Shown: positions 22,284 through 33,995, counted from the stretch's first letter. The stretch: DNA of 64,000 nt from Phytophthora hibernalis (GCA_012656075.1 JAAKBF010000007.1:1488001-1552000); one strand, 5' to 3'. Program-made: numbers and translations. The notes: a model not told the origin generated them from the letters alone.

Positions 22284-23248
22284 TCAAGCTCTCGTAGGCA
22301 CTGCATTGCGGAGCTTCTGCTCTGTTTTAAGGAAGGCACCATAGCGGTGCAGTAAGGTGGAATACGAGTACCAATCCTTGGGCCCCAAGACGTCCTTCAC
22401 AACATTGGTCACCGATAGTTTTGCGTCGGACCACTTCTTGAACAGAGCAGCCTCCAACTCGTCACCCTTGGCAGCAGCGCCAGGCCAATCCCGCACGCGT
22501 TGAAGCCAATTCACCAGACTCTTCTCGCCACCATAGACATTCGTAAATACCTGGAGCATGGTTGTTTCCTTGCCAGGGTTCCGGCTATTAAACACGCCCA
22601 AGTAGTTGGCGAACGCTTCGAAATTGCGACTGCCAAGGGGATTCATGTCTTTGTCGTCAAGCTTCAGGATTTTAAACACGGTGCGCACAGGTGTTTCCTT
22701 GTTGATCCAGCCAGCCACCTGGGCAGCTTGCAATTTTGTCGCCAATTTCTTCGTACCCTTAACGTTTTTGCTGAAACGAGCATCTTGGATATCGCCGCTT
22801 CTCCGAAACGTTTAGTGAGCAGATCAATCATTGACACTTGATTGCTAGGATTCTTGGCGTTGTAGGCGGAGATGAACTTCGACCAAGACTTGATGTTTTT
22901 GCTGGAGAGCACGTGTTCGGCCCTGTTATCAAGCTGAAGCAGCGTGAAAGCGCTGTCAGCGTTCTCTCCCTTCTTCACCCAGGTTCGGATATTCTGGTTT
23001 ATCGTGAGCTTGAATTTCGCGGAGCTAATCGCTTGCGTGACCTTTTCTAGGCCATATACCCTCTCCTCCTCGTCTTGTGGATGGCTAGTCCTCAACAGTC
23101 TCGTGGGTAGAATGTCGTTCCGGTTTTCAGCAAGGGAACGCGCGATGAAGTTGTGTGATTTGGTTTCCGAGCTGGTGGTTGCTGGCACTACGTCGACACA
23201 TGCGAGAAGAGCAGCCACAACGAGTACACCGACATGACGGAGATGCAT
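22284..23248 (-). CDS. RXLR-type secreted effector with WY repeats
   Basis: Oomycete effectors of this class are secreted and act inside plant cells; the host target here is unknown. The start at 23248 gives a signal peptide (MHLRHVGVLVVAALLACVDV). RLLR lies at about residues 50-53 and the acidic DEEER at about 59-63, the canonical RXLR-EER spacing. After that come tandem alpha-helical WY/LWY-type units: one with a conserved Trp in IRTWVKKGENADSAF and a W/Y-type helix in NIKSWSKFISAYN, then a second with AGWINKETPVRTVF and FEAFANYLGVFN. The C-terminus ends at 22284. No introns. One frame break lies near 22800, so the two halves are in different frames; the C-terminal half is well conserved and open, which suggests a sequence error rather than decay, but a real pseudogene is possible. 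It sits between gene relics and transposons, the usual setting for such genes. Confidence 0.88.
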
Positions 23249-23539
23249 AATGCGCTTGGGTTTTGAAACCGGTAACCTGAGGATTGGAGAGCGAGATGTT
23301 AAGTGCCACCGCAATATTTTTCCGCGGGCTGAATCGAGAGCGGGTGGGACATTAAGTAACCGCACTGGATGTTGAATCACTGGAAGGTGACGAGCATAGG
23401 AAGCAAGCAGCAGGGCAGAGAATATTGACACAAGATGAGGAGCGGGTGTCATGAACCTTCAAATCTTTAAAACTAAGCCTGCCGACATGAAATCTACACC
23501 CGACGCTTCACCCATGCAAACCCTGAGAGCAGTGACACA

Positions 23540-23600
23540 ACCCTAAGCCGAGCGAGGTGTGACCTGCTTGGTCCTGGGTTTAAGTCCGCGTGCTGCGCAC
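23540..23600 (+). repeat. possible tRNA-derived SINE head
   Basis: AGCCGAGCGAGGTGTG resembles a pol III A box. GGTTTAAGTCC at 23577-23587 resembles a B box with two changes. The spacing is too short and the stem pairing too poor for a tRNA gene. A second A-box-like CCGAGCGAGATGG lies at about 23635. Confidence 0.25.
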
Positions 23601-23758
23601 ACGGATCGTTAACCACAGGCGTCGTTTTGGCTTACCGAGCGAGATGGCGTTCACCCCCTCCTGCCATTTGTAGTAAAGAAAGGTCAGTTATCACCTAAAT
23701 ACAAAATCAAGTCATTCCATCTTGTGTCAATAGTCACCCTCCTGCAGCAGTAACGTTA

Positions 23759-24010
23759 GTGCTGCTAGAGTACATTTTTAATACGTCAGAGGTGCATACC
23801 GGTACTTTCACTGGATGCAAAACAGCAGGTAATAATCGAAACCATCTGATACTACAGTACTACATTTTGCTGCCCGAGCACCCTGAACTCGAGGAAAAGC
23901 TGCTGAAAGACCTTTGGAAGCTACAGCTACGAGCGCCCGAGGACGTTTGTCTCGACCAACAAGAGAAAACTACTCAGACATCCATTACGAACTACTTTAA
24001 CCCCGGCTAG
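23759..24010 (+). mobile_element. possible transposase C-terminal scrap
   Basis: An open frame ends LRAPEDVCLDQQEKTTQTSI followed by TNYFNPG. The QTSITNYF ending is like the C-termini of pogo-type DDE transposases. Nothing upstream is recognisable, so the call is weak. Confidence 0.25.
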
Positions 24011-24345
24011 GTAGTATCAAATCCCCGTATGCCTCACAGAAGATGTGAAGTCTGCGGCTAAGGTTCTCCAACTCCGACTAGCACCTGTGCTTAACACCGA
24101 GTGGAGTGTTGAAATGATACGGCCGTTAGCAGCGGCGCCAAATTGGCTATCAGATATCAGGTTCGATAGGTATCAGATTTACTCCATACATTTGACTAAC
24201 TACCAAGTCGGTGGACAGTGTATCAGGTTTGTCAGGTATCATTTAGGACAGGTTAATCTGAACATGTATTAACGTTGTTATGTGAAAACAATTTTAACTA
24301 CAGTGGGTACCGCATTTAGTATCACTCATACTTAATTTGTGTGAG

Positions 24346-25480
24346 TTATTTTAGCTTCTGCTCACATAGATTGGTCCGAGTGTTGCAAATAAAGAAGTCA
24401 GAGAAAATTGGTGTGGCTAAATTAGACGCACTGCAACCAATTGAGTCCTCACGGCAATTAGTTGCACCACACAACTGCTTCGGCGGTCGAAGAAGAAGTG
24501 GGGGAGGCTGTACCGAGGCGTTGACTTCGCCGCTTGGAGATGCCGAGCCGACAGGTTTACTAGTAAATTCGTCCGGGTACTTCCTGGTAATCTCATGGAG
24601 ATGAGAGAATAGCTGCTCAACACGCCATTTACCGTCGACGTCAAGTGAGAGACCACAACGGATCATGGCTTTCCTAGCGTAATTCATTCCATGCTTGTCC
24701 GTCTGTGCGTTTACCCGGCGGACGGCCTTGGCAGAGAGGAGAGAAAATATCGCTTGCCGGGGTTCTTCAGCTTGCCGGACCAGGCACTATCAGACCGAAT
24801 CTTGTTCTGCCATTCGTTGCCTTCAATTAGGTCAATCTTCTTCTCGTTCCACAAGCGACGCCCCTCATCCTTTATTTTTGCGATCACAAAAGAATCGGCC
24901 GGCTGACAAAGATCCTTGACATTCGGTGGGAAGAACATTCAGCTTCTCCAGCTCCTCGGTGCACTCATCTTCGTCGAGATGGCCGGAGCGGTTCTCTAAA
25001 AGATGTGTTTTTAGACCTATGCGGTCTGGCCTCTGTGCTCGTGGCTCGCGCACATATTCACGAAAGAGCCGTTTGTCCATCCATCCCTTCGGTCCCGTGC
25101 GATAACACACACCAACCACATCATCACTAACCCCTCGAATAGGATAGCTCCGGGCATCATTTGAAAAATCATCATAGGTGGTAGGAGGTGCGCGCTGGGG
25201 CCTCCACTGATCCGCACAACCATCGTCATCTCTTCACCTCCTGAAACAACGTCGGCGTACTTCACTTTATTCTCCCCACCAAAGGCCAATGTCTTGCCGT
25301 TATCGAAGTCGACAACGAAATGGGTCTCATCGATATGTTTGTGGTGAAGCGGGCTCTCAGAATTTGCGTTCTGGGGGCTCGATCTACACACAAAGCGCAC
25401 TTCACACACTGTAAGTCGCGTGTGGTGCGCTGAATTCCCGGGGTCTTGACTAACGTGATTTCGTTGGACAGGGTGTTCAA
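24346..25480 (-). mobile_element. pogo/Tigger-like DDE transposase remnant
   Basis: The minus strand carries, in order across several frames, HIDETHFVVDFDNGKTLAFG (first catalytic Asp region), VVRISGGPSAHLLPPMM, GWMDKRLFREYVREPRAQRP, HLLENRSGHLDEDECTEELE (the position of the second Asp motif, here LLENRSGH) and PPNVKDLCQPADSFVIAKIK (third motif region with the conserved PAD). A C-terminal segment follows with MNYARKAMIRCGLSLDVDGK. Frame changes lie near 24690, 24925 and 25105. The order fits DDE_1 of the pogo superfamily. No intact open frame and no terminal repeats were identified, so the copy looks inactive. Confidence 0.75.
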
Positions 25481-25628
25481 GCGTTTCGATGCTAGAGTCG
25501 TCTGCGGGGTGACGTCTGCGTGGAAACCTTCACGCGAACGTCGAGTCTTGTAAGTCGTAGCGACTCTCTAATAGAAGTGACTTCTTCTGCATAGAGGGTT
25601 GCTTTGCTTTGCCTCCGCTGTCGGGGTC

Positions 25629-25800
25629 GACGAGCTGCTATTCCGTGGTCGTCTTGGTCGACGAGCTGCTATTCCTTGGTCGTCTTGGTTGACGCGCTGC
25701 TATTCCTTGGTCGTCTTGGTCGACGCGCTGCTATTCCTTGGTTGTCGTTGCCGACGAGTTGCTATTCCTTGGTTGTCGTTGCCGACGAGTTGCTATTCCT
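25629..25800 (+). repeat. 31-bp tandem repeat, six units
   Basis: Units begin GACGAGCTGCTATTCC or GACGCGCTGCTATTCC at 25629, 25660, 25691, 25722, 25753 and 25784, exactly 31 bases apart; the last is partial. Two GC-rich units with the core CTGCCCTTGCGGGACT / CTGCCCTCGCGGGACT follow at about 25799-25850. The array lies upstream of the gag gene starting at 26515 and is probably part of that element's leader or LTR. Confidence 0.9.
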
Positions 25801-25850
25801 GCCCTTGCGGGACTTTGTTGCTATACCTGCCCTCGCGGGACTTGAGTTTA

Positions 25851-26514
25851 ACGTGCCTTCCTGTCAGACACGGGTTGGGGGGTTGAAACCACGGCGAGTC
25901 TCCCTCGATCTACTGAAGAACGAATAGAACTTCACAGAAGCAGACGACGGTAAGTGTCCAAAGAAGGTTGGTTTGCCTTGAGCTAATTCGTGACTGACCT
26001 ACAATCTTCCTACACTCCGTGCTGACTACACCCACTCCGTGCGATCTTCGACCTACCTTTTGTCCACACATCATCCGATGACCGGCTGCCTTTTGTGCGT
26101 ACTTGTCCAACGCCACCATCTTGTTTACGCTCCCCGTGATGCGTTCGTTGAAGTTCGACCTTAAGTACGAACGTCGATCGTTGAACGTCGATCGTCGACC
26201 ATCATTCTTCAGCAGTACCTCGGTATTCCGGGCAAGTACGACTCCACTCGTGGGTACACTTTGTCATGTGCCCTGAATGTCTCCCGACGGTGACTTATTC
26301 CCGACGTCGCATTCCATCCATCTTTTCCAACGCACTACACCACAGCCGCCCCCATCCGCGTGAAGCGTACTCTCCAGGTAAGCTTCGTCGCTGATGTCCG
26401 ATTCTCCATCCATCATCGCCTCTTTCCCTTCTATCACCGCATTCGCTGCTAACGCCAGCGTGCCTGTTTGTTCTTCATCCTCGTTCTGACAGTCCTTCGC
26501 GCATCCGCACCTCC
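25851..26514. other. presumed leader of the plus-strand gypsy element
   Basis: No coding signal. It holds short direct repeats such as CGAACGTCGATCGTTGAACGTCGATCGTCGACC (about 26169-26200). It lies between the 31-bp array and the gag gene. Confidence 0.4.
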
Positions 26515-29300
26515 ATGTCCACCTCGGAGGCCCCTTCGTCGCCTTCTTCATGTTCGGGACCGACTTCCGCCTCGCCATCGACTTCGTCGAACGCGGCGAC
26601 ATCGCCTGACACTTCGTCTGCTAGTGTCGCAGCTGCTGTAACGCCCACCCCAGGGACTTCGCAGGAGTTGACGTCGTACTGTCGAGAGTGCGTTGCTGGT
26701 CGACGACCCGCTTCAGCTCTGTCTGCTGTGCCTCGTATATTTCCTGCTGGGAATGCGCCCCTCGACCACGTTATGCGGAGCAGTGTGCTGCAGCAGTTGG
26801 CCGCCGAGAATTACTCACTCGTTGTTGCCACTTCGGACATGGAGGGTCGAGTGACCGGTCTACTGAGTCATGCGTCCGAGTTACACGTGGAACTGGCCAG
26901 TTTACGAGCAGAGTTTGTCGATCAACGAGACCAGATTCAACAAGTGACCACCAGGGCCACTTCCCAGGAGCAGTCGATAGTGCAGCTGGCTCGCGAGCGG
27001 GACGCCCTTCGAGTAGATATTGATCAAGTTCGAGCGTCTCTGCGGCCCGTCGGGCAGCCGCTAGTCGACGTTCAGTCCGCAAGTGATGGTGCGTATCAGG
27101 ATCTCGCTGTGGAGTTACAGGCAGTTCAGGACCGTATTCGGGATTTGCGAGCCGAACTTCGTACGGCCCAGCGTGTCACAATTTCTTCGGCGCCGTCCGG
27201 ATATCTCACTCTGCCCTCGTCGACTACCGACTCGATTCCGTCACCACCTTCAACGTCAATCGTTTCACTAACAGTTCTTCGGCATGAGCTAGTCCAATCT
27301 CAGGAAAGAGAACGGCACGCTCGAGAAGCTGCTCATTCCGCTTCCATACGACGAGAGCAGGCTGAGAAAAGTCTCCAAGTTGCCGAACAAGAGGTCCAGC
27401 GTCTCCGGGGTGTCGTATTAATGGCCACGATCCGCGGTGACGCGTACAAGGACTCGTTTGACCAGACCGTCGAGCAGCGGACGAAGGATAACGCGGAATC
27501 GTCGCAAGTGATCGAGACACTCAGTACGTATCGGGGCTCTCGTCCGGTTGATTTCTGCGACCTTTTCTAATGTTTGTTCTGCGTTCAGCTCTGCAGATCA
27601 CCGAATTGGAGACCCGAGTCACCGATTTGCGACAAATTACCGAGCAATACGCCGAAGAACAAGCGGCTCTGTCCTCGAGGGCCGACGATGCTGAAGCACG
27701 AGCCACCCGACTGGAGGCTTCGTTAATCTCGATGACCACCTTTCGTGACGACGAAACTACTCGCCGTACACGGATGGAAGGAGAGATTACTGCTGCGCGG
27801 ACTGCTATCGCTGAATTGACTCGGGAGAAGAACACCTTGACTAACGAGCGCGACAACTTCGAGCAACAACTGCGTCAAGCTCACCGATCGTGAGCTCGCG
27901 CGTTCGACGCTCGAGCTGGTACGAGGTGCGGTCTTTCCTCCGTCAACTTCCACATCCATTCCCGTTATTCTGTCAGTAGGTGGGTCGTCAGTGTTCCCTC
28001 CATTTCCGCGTGGTTCATCATCTCGTCCCCGCAAAGCCCTGCGAATGCACGCGCCCTGCAAGGGTCCGATGCGGCTGCCCCAGAGAAGTCAGCCACCGCA
28101 GACATCTCAAAAACTCGGGGCCGTCGGGAACAGTGGCCTCGTCTACAGGAACAGGGAATTCTCTTTCGTCGACCGCCAAGCGTCGAGCCACAGGTTCACC
28201 GTCCGCTCGACAGTCGAAAACGCCCAAGTAAATCTCCAGCGTTCCCCCAGGCCGACCACTTCTCGGCTCCCAAAGGACATCCCCGGTGTTACAAGTCCAT
28301 ACCCGGAACCTCCACCGTCTACACCCACTTCGTCTACTCCAACACCGGCCTCTCCATCCCAACCGGCAGCGCCACGTCAAGCTTCGGCTCCCGGGGACGA
28401 TGGTGGTGACGAGGGTTCGTCGTCGAGTGGTTCTGACGGTGATGCAGACGACGATTCTGCGCCTTCCAATGCCAACGCCACCGACGATGAAGAAGAAGAT
28501 GAAGAGGTCCGTCCGGCCATGAATGCGATTCAGCCCTTCTTTCGACCCGTCCTACCTCCTACTAGAGCTTTGAACTTTTGGGAAGCACTGATGTTCTCCT
28601 TGGGATGGGGAAGAGTTGCGCCTATTGCGCTTCGCGATGGTCACAGTCGACGTGATCCGTGCGATATTCCCGCATCCACTCGCTTCAGGTTGGGTCCATC
28701 CAGCCAGACCGCGTAGAGGTACGCCTAAGCCGGTGGACAACGAGGCCCTGTTGACGGACGTCCAAGTCCAGAAAATGTACTCCAAAAGCCTTGGCTAAAG
28801 TTGCGGAACCTACCACCTTCGCTGACTTTCACCGTTGGGGATGTCGATTGGTCCGGGTTTACAATGTCCACCTGAAGAAGTGGTGTCAAGCATACTGGGA
28901 GGGCACTCATACATTCCCCATGGGTGAGAAGCCTTCGGAATACCTGCAGGATCTCTTGAGTGCCATGTCGGATCGACGCTCACGTGCCAAGGTCAACTTC
29001 GAGCAAACAGTGGTGCCGGAAGTGGTTCGTCTAATGCGTCATGGGCGTTGTGACAATGACATTCTGCTGGACCCCATCTTCATGACATTTCCTCCCTCTC
29101 GTAACCGCACGAAATGGTTCCCCGTTGGCGAGGTCACCACGCTCGACGACGGCTCGGTGGACCCGAAGTGTTTGTTGCGGTCGTTGTATGCGACCGATCG
29201 AGCGGAGCCTTGGCGGATTTTCTTTCACTGCGCGCGAGCTGACCAGCCAGCCCAACATATCGCACGTCTCCGAAACAAGTTCATCCAAGCGGCCGAGTAG
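26515..29300 (+). CDS. Ty3/gypsy gag polyprotein (copy A)
   Basis: Capsid precursor of an LTR retrotransposon. Serine/threonine/proline-rich N-terminus (MSTSEAPSSPSSCSGPTSAS), a CxxC-xx-GRRP patch (YCRECVAGRRPAS), long coiled coil (SHASELHVELASLRAEFVDQ; ETRVTDLRQITEQYAEEQAA), a Pro/Ser region, an acidic tract (DDDSAPSNANATDDEEEDEE), and a conserved C-terminal domain (VDNEALLTDVQVQKMYSKSL; HLKKWCQAYWEGTH; AEPWRIFFHCARADQPAQHI; ending FIQAAE, TAG). A GT-AG intron fits at 27524-27588 and keeps the frame. Breaks near 27890, 28690 and 28790. The C-terminal half is homologous to the minus-strand gag at 34601-37280, which identifies the family. No pol follows on this strand: minus-strand sequence takes over near 29575. 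Confidence 0.7.
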
Positions 29301-29578
29301 CAGCGCCTCTTCGTAGTCGTCTCTTCATTCGTAATTGCAATTTACTCCATTTTTTCTTCTTCTTGTATGTTTGCACGTCCTCGACCTTGGTCACCTTCCC
29401 ATGTACATATGCACTCCCCTTCCTCCTTCGATACACCAGCGGCCTTCCCGTTGGTATTTCTTCCATTGTTGATGACAGGGCATATTCCTGTATCACTCCT
29501 CCTCCTGTTAGCGCAGCCATCCTGCGGTACGTTCCACCTTCAATCCTGGTGAGATCCTATCTCCCACCATTCTCATGC
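29301..29578. other. junction between two convergent gypsy elements
   Basis: Plus strand: sequence after the gag stop. Minus strand: sequence after the pol stop, including a purine-rich tract (GGAGGAAGGGGAG, about 29415-29430) suitable as a polypurine tract. No LTR boundary was defined. Confidence 0.4.
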
Positions 29579-32500
29579 CTACTCGGCACTCGTCGGTTCG
29601 CTCGATTGCATCGCTTCGAACCGATGTTCACCCGCCCTGCATCGAGCAAAATCGTAGAGTAACCCTCCGCAGTTCAAGTCAGCTTCATCGACCCACGTAG
29701 TCTCTTCATATCCTTTACAGCGTACCAAGTACTCACCCAACGCTCGTCCATATTGAGTTCAACGTCCAGTTCGTACGTCGAGAATAGCCTCGACTTCAAA
29801 CACATCTTCTCTCAGCGCTTCTGGTGTCCAACTGTCTTCGGGCAGAACTTCTTCATCGAAGTCAAGACGATCTTCCTGCGGTACCCGCAGATCTATTGTC
29901 GGACGTGTCGGATAAGGCCGCACTGGTTTCAGCTTTGAGATATGTACCACAGGGTACAGCTGGTATGGCGTACCGGCGATTTCCAACTTTACTGCGTAGC
30001 TACTCACCATTTCTTGCACTCTGAAAGGTCCGTGCCACTGGTGGGCAAACTTCTTCGCGTAGCCCGGCTTCACTCGATCCAAGAATAACCAGACCTGTGC
30101 GACCTCGTCGATGGTGGTTTCGGTCACCGTTTCGTTGTGAGTCTCAGCTCTTTCAGCTATGGCATCTCTTAATAGCTCCGCCGCTTGCGCGCGCGTTCAC
30201 AGTGTTTCTGGATGTGGAAACGCCACCGGCGCGGCTGGGATTCTGGCGTCGCGTGTTGCCCTCTGAGAGTGAGGCTTCTATCGTCAAGCGAGGGTCCCAG
30301 CCGTGGACTAAGAAGAATGGCGTCTCTTTTCTCACGCGGTCGTACGCCGTGTTCAACGAGTAGGTGAGTCTTTCCGCGTATTCGTCCCAGTCACGTTGGT
30401 GTTCGTCTTCGACGTGGCTCGAGTGATCGTTTGTACCATCCCGCTATGCTGACCCGTTTGCTTGTGGTCGGTAGGCAAGCGTTGCCCGCTGTCGTTGACC
30501 ATGAGCTGATTAAATGCTCGGAAGAAGTCCGACATGAATCCGGGCTCTCGGTCGTGACGTATGGCCTCGCTCGCTCCGAACCGTCGAAAGACGCAATCCT
30601 CGTAGGACTCCGCCACGATTTGCGCGGTTCTGGACGAATTGGTTTTTGCAACGACGAACCCGGTGAACAAGTCCACCCATACCAGAAGTTCGGTATTACC
30701 CTTGAACGAAGGTGGCAAAGACGGTATGTGGTACATAGCAATGACTTGGAACGGGTACGTCGGAATGATATTCTCAGGTGATTCGCCCCTGATAGTGGGT
30801 CGACCCTTTCCGGTCTCACAATCGGTACACTCACCGACATAGCCTTGAACGCTTTTGTACAGTCCCGGCCAGTGGAAATGTTGGCGTATTCGATGATAAG
30901 TACGTCCAATTCCTTGATGTCCACCTTCGAGGCTGGCGTGATATTGATGCAGCACGTCGTTTCTCAGAGATTCCGGAACAACGAGCTTCATTACTGCATT
31001 TCGATCTTCGGCGGACTCATTTCCTTTGGCGTGGTAGAAGAGCAGATTGTTCTCGTCTTCTTCGTACTGATGTGCCAGCTTACTGCAGTTACTTGTGTCT
31101 CGCGACGTTATTCCCGTTACATCGCCCCTGACAAATTGCTTCAAATTATAGATCCACAGCTCTTCGTCTTGAGCCTTTCGAATACGATTCATACGGAGGT
31201 GTTTTACAACACTTTTGTTGAGCACTTCCGGCGTTGATGTATCCCGTCGATCTTCACCGGAGGTTGTCTTCACTTTCTGGCTGAGTAATTTCACGTCGGG
31301 CTCCCAACCTAGTCGTCACCGGCATGATCGGCGGTAATTCGCCGTCCGCACTTTCGTCGAACATCGGATCAATGATTTCTCCGAGCCGATTCAACGTGGT
31401 CAGGTCAGCTAGGGTCTGTTCTTCGGAGATCGGTATCCCCGCTTGACGTTGTAGCGCTTGTCCGGCTATCAAATGCGCTTGCGTTCCAGTCTCGACGGAC
31501 GTGGCACAGGTCTGCCTTCGGGAGCGTTTTCAGCTTATCCCAGCATTTCTTTCGAAGGAGCTGCAATCCTAACGCCTTGTAGTCGCGCAGTTGACGAATC
31601 GCGAGGTTCGAGTCCCCACACACAATTATATTATGCGTCTCACGTCGAGTCCTTCCAAGAGATCCAGCGCCAGCAGCAGTCCTCGATATTCCGCTTCGTT
31701 GACCGTTAAGTCTACGTCGTAACCCGAAGCGGCCTTCTCGATCTTCCAACCTGGCAACTTCTAGACAATGGCACCAAATGCGCCCCATTCCCGTTTCGCC
31801 TTCGCGGACCCGTCGAAGCTGATCACGTGCACCTCTTCTCCAACACTTACAGTTGGTCGAGGGATCGACATCACTTTCTCGGGTTGACGTCGAGGAGCGA
31901 TGGCTTCCAATGCTGCCTCGACAGAAGCTCAAAGAGTTATGCAAGCTACTAACACGCCCAGGATCTCTTCTTCCCCACGAGTCGATCGATCGATTTGGAG
32001 GTCCCATGGCGATAATAGAGCGGCCCACGGAGACAGGCGTCCCTGCGGGTTGTTCTTTCGGAAAACCCAGGCCAACGTCGTATATCCAGTCAGCACTCGG
32101 ATCTTACGTCCAGCTAGCATCGTGAAACAGCTAGTCAGTGCTCTCAGCAACGCCAGGGTCTCTTTTTCAACGAGGTCATACTTGCGTTCGTTCGGCTTCA
32201 ATGTGCGACTGGTGAATTTCACTGGCATGTAGACGTCCTCATGTCGTTGAGCGAGAACAGCGGAGATGGCCCAGTCACTTGCGTATACAATTATCACTGG
32301 TTCCCGTTTCGGGCTGAAATGGCGCAACAGTGGGGTGTCGGCAATCGGCAATTTTCAACTTCAGTCGACGAAACGCTTCCTCGGTGTGCGTCCATTTCTC
32401 TGAGTCGTCTTCTGGGGTTCGCCGTTCGAAGTCTTCCTCCTACAGGCAGTTCAACACCGACGCATATACGGCGAAATCTGCGATGAATCGATGATAGTAG

Positions 32501-33995
32501 TTAAGACTGCCCAACAACGACTGGAGTGCTTTCAACGTGCGGGGAAAAGCGAGAGATGACAGTGCCTCCAAGTTCTTTGGCTTGGCCTCCAGACCTAGGT
32601 TCGACACCGAGTGGCCTAAGTAGTCGACCTTCGACATACCCCAGCTGCACTTCTCCACACTTATGGAGAGATTCCAATGGTCGCATGCGGCGAGCAGGTT
32701 CTCGACCTTGACGCATAGGTCATCCCACGATGTAGCACCCACAAGGATATCATCGATGTAGGACCGACGCCCCAATATTGATTTTCAATCCTCATTCTCC
32801 GGTACGACATGTTTGAACACGTCGAGGCGCGGATCTTGGCGGCTTAGTCTCAAGAAACTATACAGCGCATTGTCGATGAGACGTTGGTAGATTTGGGGGC
32901 GTTTCGTAGACCGAATAGCATGCGAAGCCACTCAAACAAACCGAACGGCGTAATGAACGCGGAAATGAGACGGGATCGGTCTGTCATCGGAACAACCAAA
33001 AAAACCGCTCGCCATGTCCAGAGAGCAATACCAGAGATTCGCATCAAGTCCTTCGAGGAGGTCGTCGACCAGCGGCATCGGATAAATCATCAGCTGCGTG
33101 AGTCCGTTGACCATTCGATAGTCGATACAAAGCCTGATGTCGACGCCATTCGTTTTTATGATGACGACGATTGGGGAGGCCCACGGAGACGTCGACGGCA
33201 TGATCATCTGTGCACTCAGCAAGCCTTTGATAAGCTCGAATAACTTCTCGCGAAACTGTGGTGGAATCTTTCGTCAACTTTGGGCCACCGGCTTGGCGTT
33301 TCCAACGTCGATATCACATTCCACGCCGACAGCTACAGGAGGTAATGCGCTTCCTTTGCCCACCATCAAATGCTTCTTCTTCCAGATGATTCGACGTAAT
33401 AGTTCCTGCACTCGAATGCCAATCTCGGGTGGGACATTATCAGGCATGCCGACCTTCAAGTCTTCAATCTTCACTCCCTGAGTTAAAGACATTGGCACCT
33501 CTGGTAGTACCGCCATCTCCTTCTCCACATCTTCCGCAAAGAGATCGCTTTCTTCGTGGTAACAAACCACGTCGTCGTCGATGGGTGTTGACGTCGAGTC
33601 TGCAGGGACCGATGGTAACTCCGGTACTTCCGCCGCAGAACAGATCTGCACGGACTCCTCGCTGATGTCGGATAGCGGAGTCCTTTCGGTGGAAGTGTCC
33701 TTGGCTTGTTGTTGGCTGGTCGAATCTCGGACTTCTACGGCTGCGACGATCGGTACGCGAGGCGGCTCTTCGGCCTCCCTGAGATTCAGATCCTCCTCGG
33801 CTGAGGTTCGACTCAGTATCGCAGTTGGAGTGGGGTATTCTACATGTTGCACCAAAGGAGAATTGTCCTCGACGATCGGTGCTTCGTTGAATTCGCGGGT
33901 TGCACCAAACACTAGATTTTGCCACTCCGCATACCGGTTGGATTTCGTCGTGACAAAACCGTAGTCTCGAGGAACGAGATTACCGCCCATCCACA
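29579..33995 (-). CDS. Ty3/gypsy pol polyprotein with two RNase H domains and a chromodomain (copy B)
   Basis: Minus-strand order: a linker after the protease (RDYGFVTTKSNRYAEWQNLV, about 33970); reverse transcriptase (KTNGVDIRLCIDYRMVNGL; catalytic YIDDI near 32755; KVDYLGHSVSNLGL); the standard RT-linked RNase H (YASDWAISAVLAQRHEDVYM; FTSRTLKPNERKYDLVEKET; 32351-31930); then a second, archaeal-like RNase H (VHVISFDGSAKAKREWGAFG; AEYRGLLLALDLLEG; CGDSNLAIRQLRDYKALG; about 31830-31540). After these come the HHCC zinc finger (HQYHASLEGGHQGIG; CTDCETGKGRP), the integrase core (30800-30390) and a C-terminal chromodomain (KGYEETTWVDEADLNCGGLL) ending near 29579. Many frame breaks. The protease active site is absent because the sequence is cut near 33995. 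The first integrase Asp and the last Glu are mutated (IAMYH; TAG). It is a dead copy. Confidence 0.85.

Noticed and set aside
23545..23600. tRNA gene
   Set aside because: A/B-box resemblance only; the acceptor and anticodon stems do not form.
25629..25814. CRISPR array
   Set aside because: The units are contiguous without unique spacers, and the genome is eukaryotic.
25599..25927. Open frames across the 31-bp repeat array
   Set aside because: 31 is not a multiple of 3, so the frames come from repeats lacking stops; there is no start-site motif or homology.
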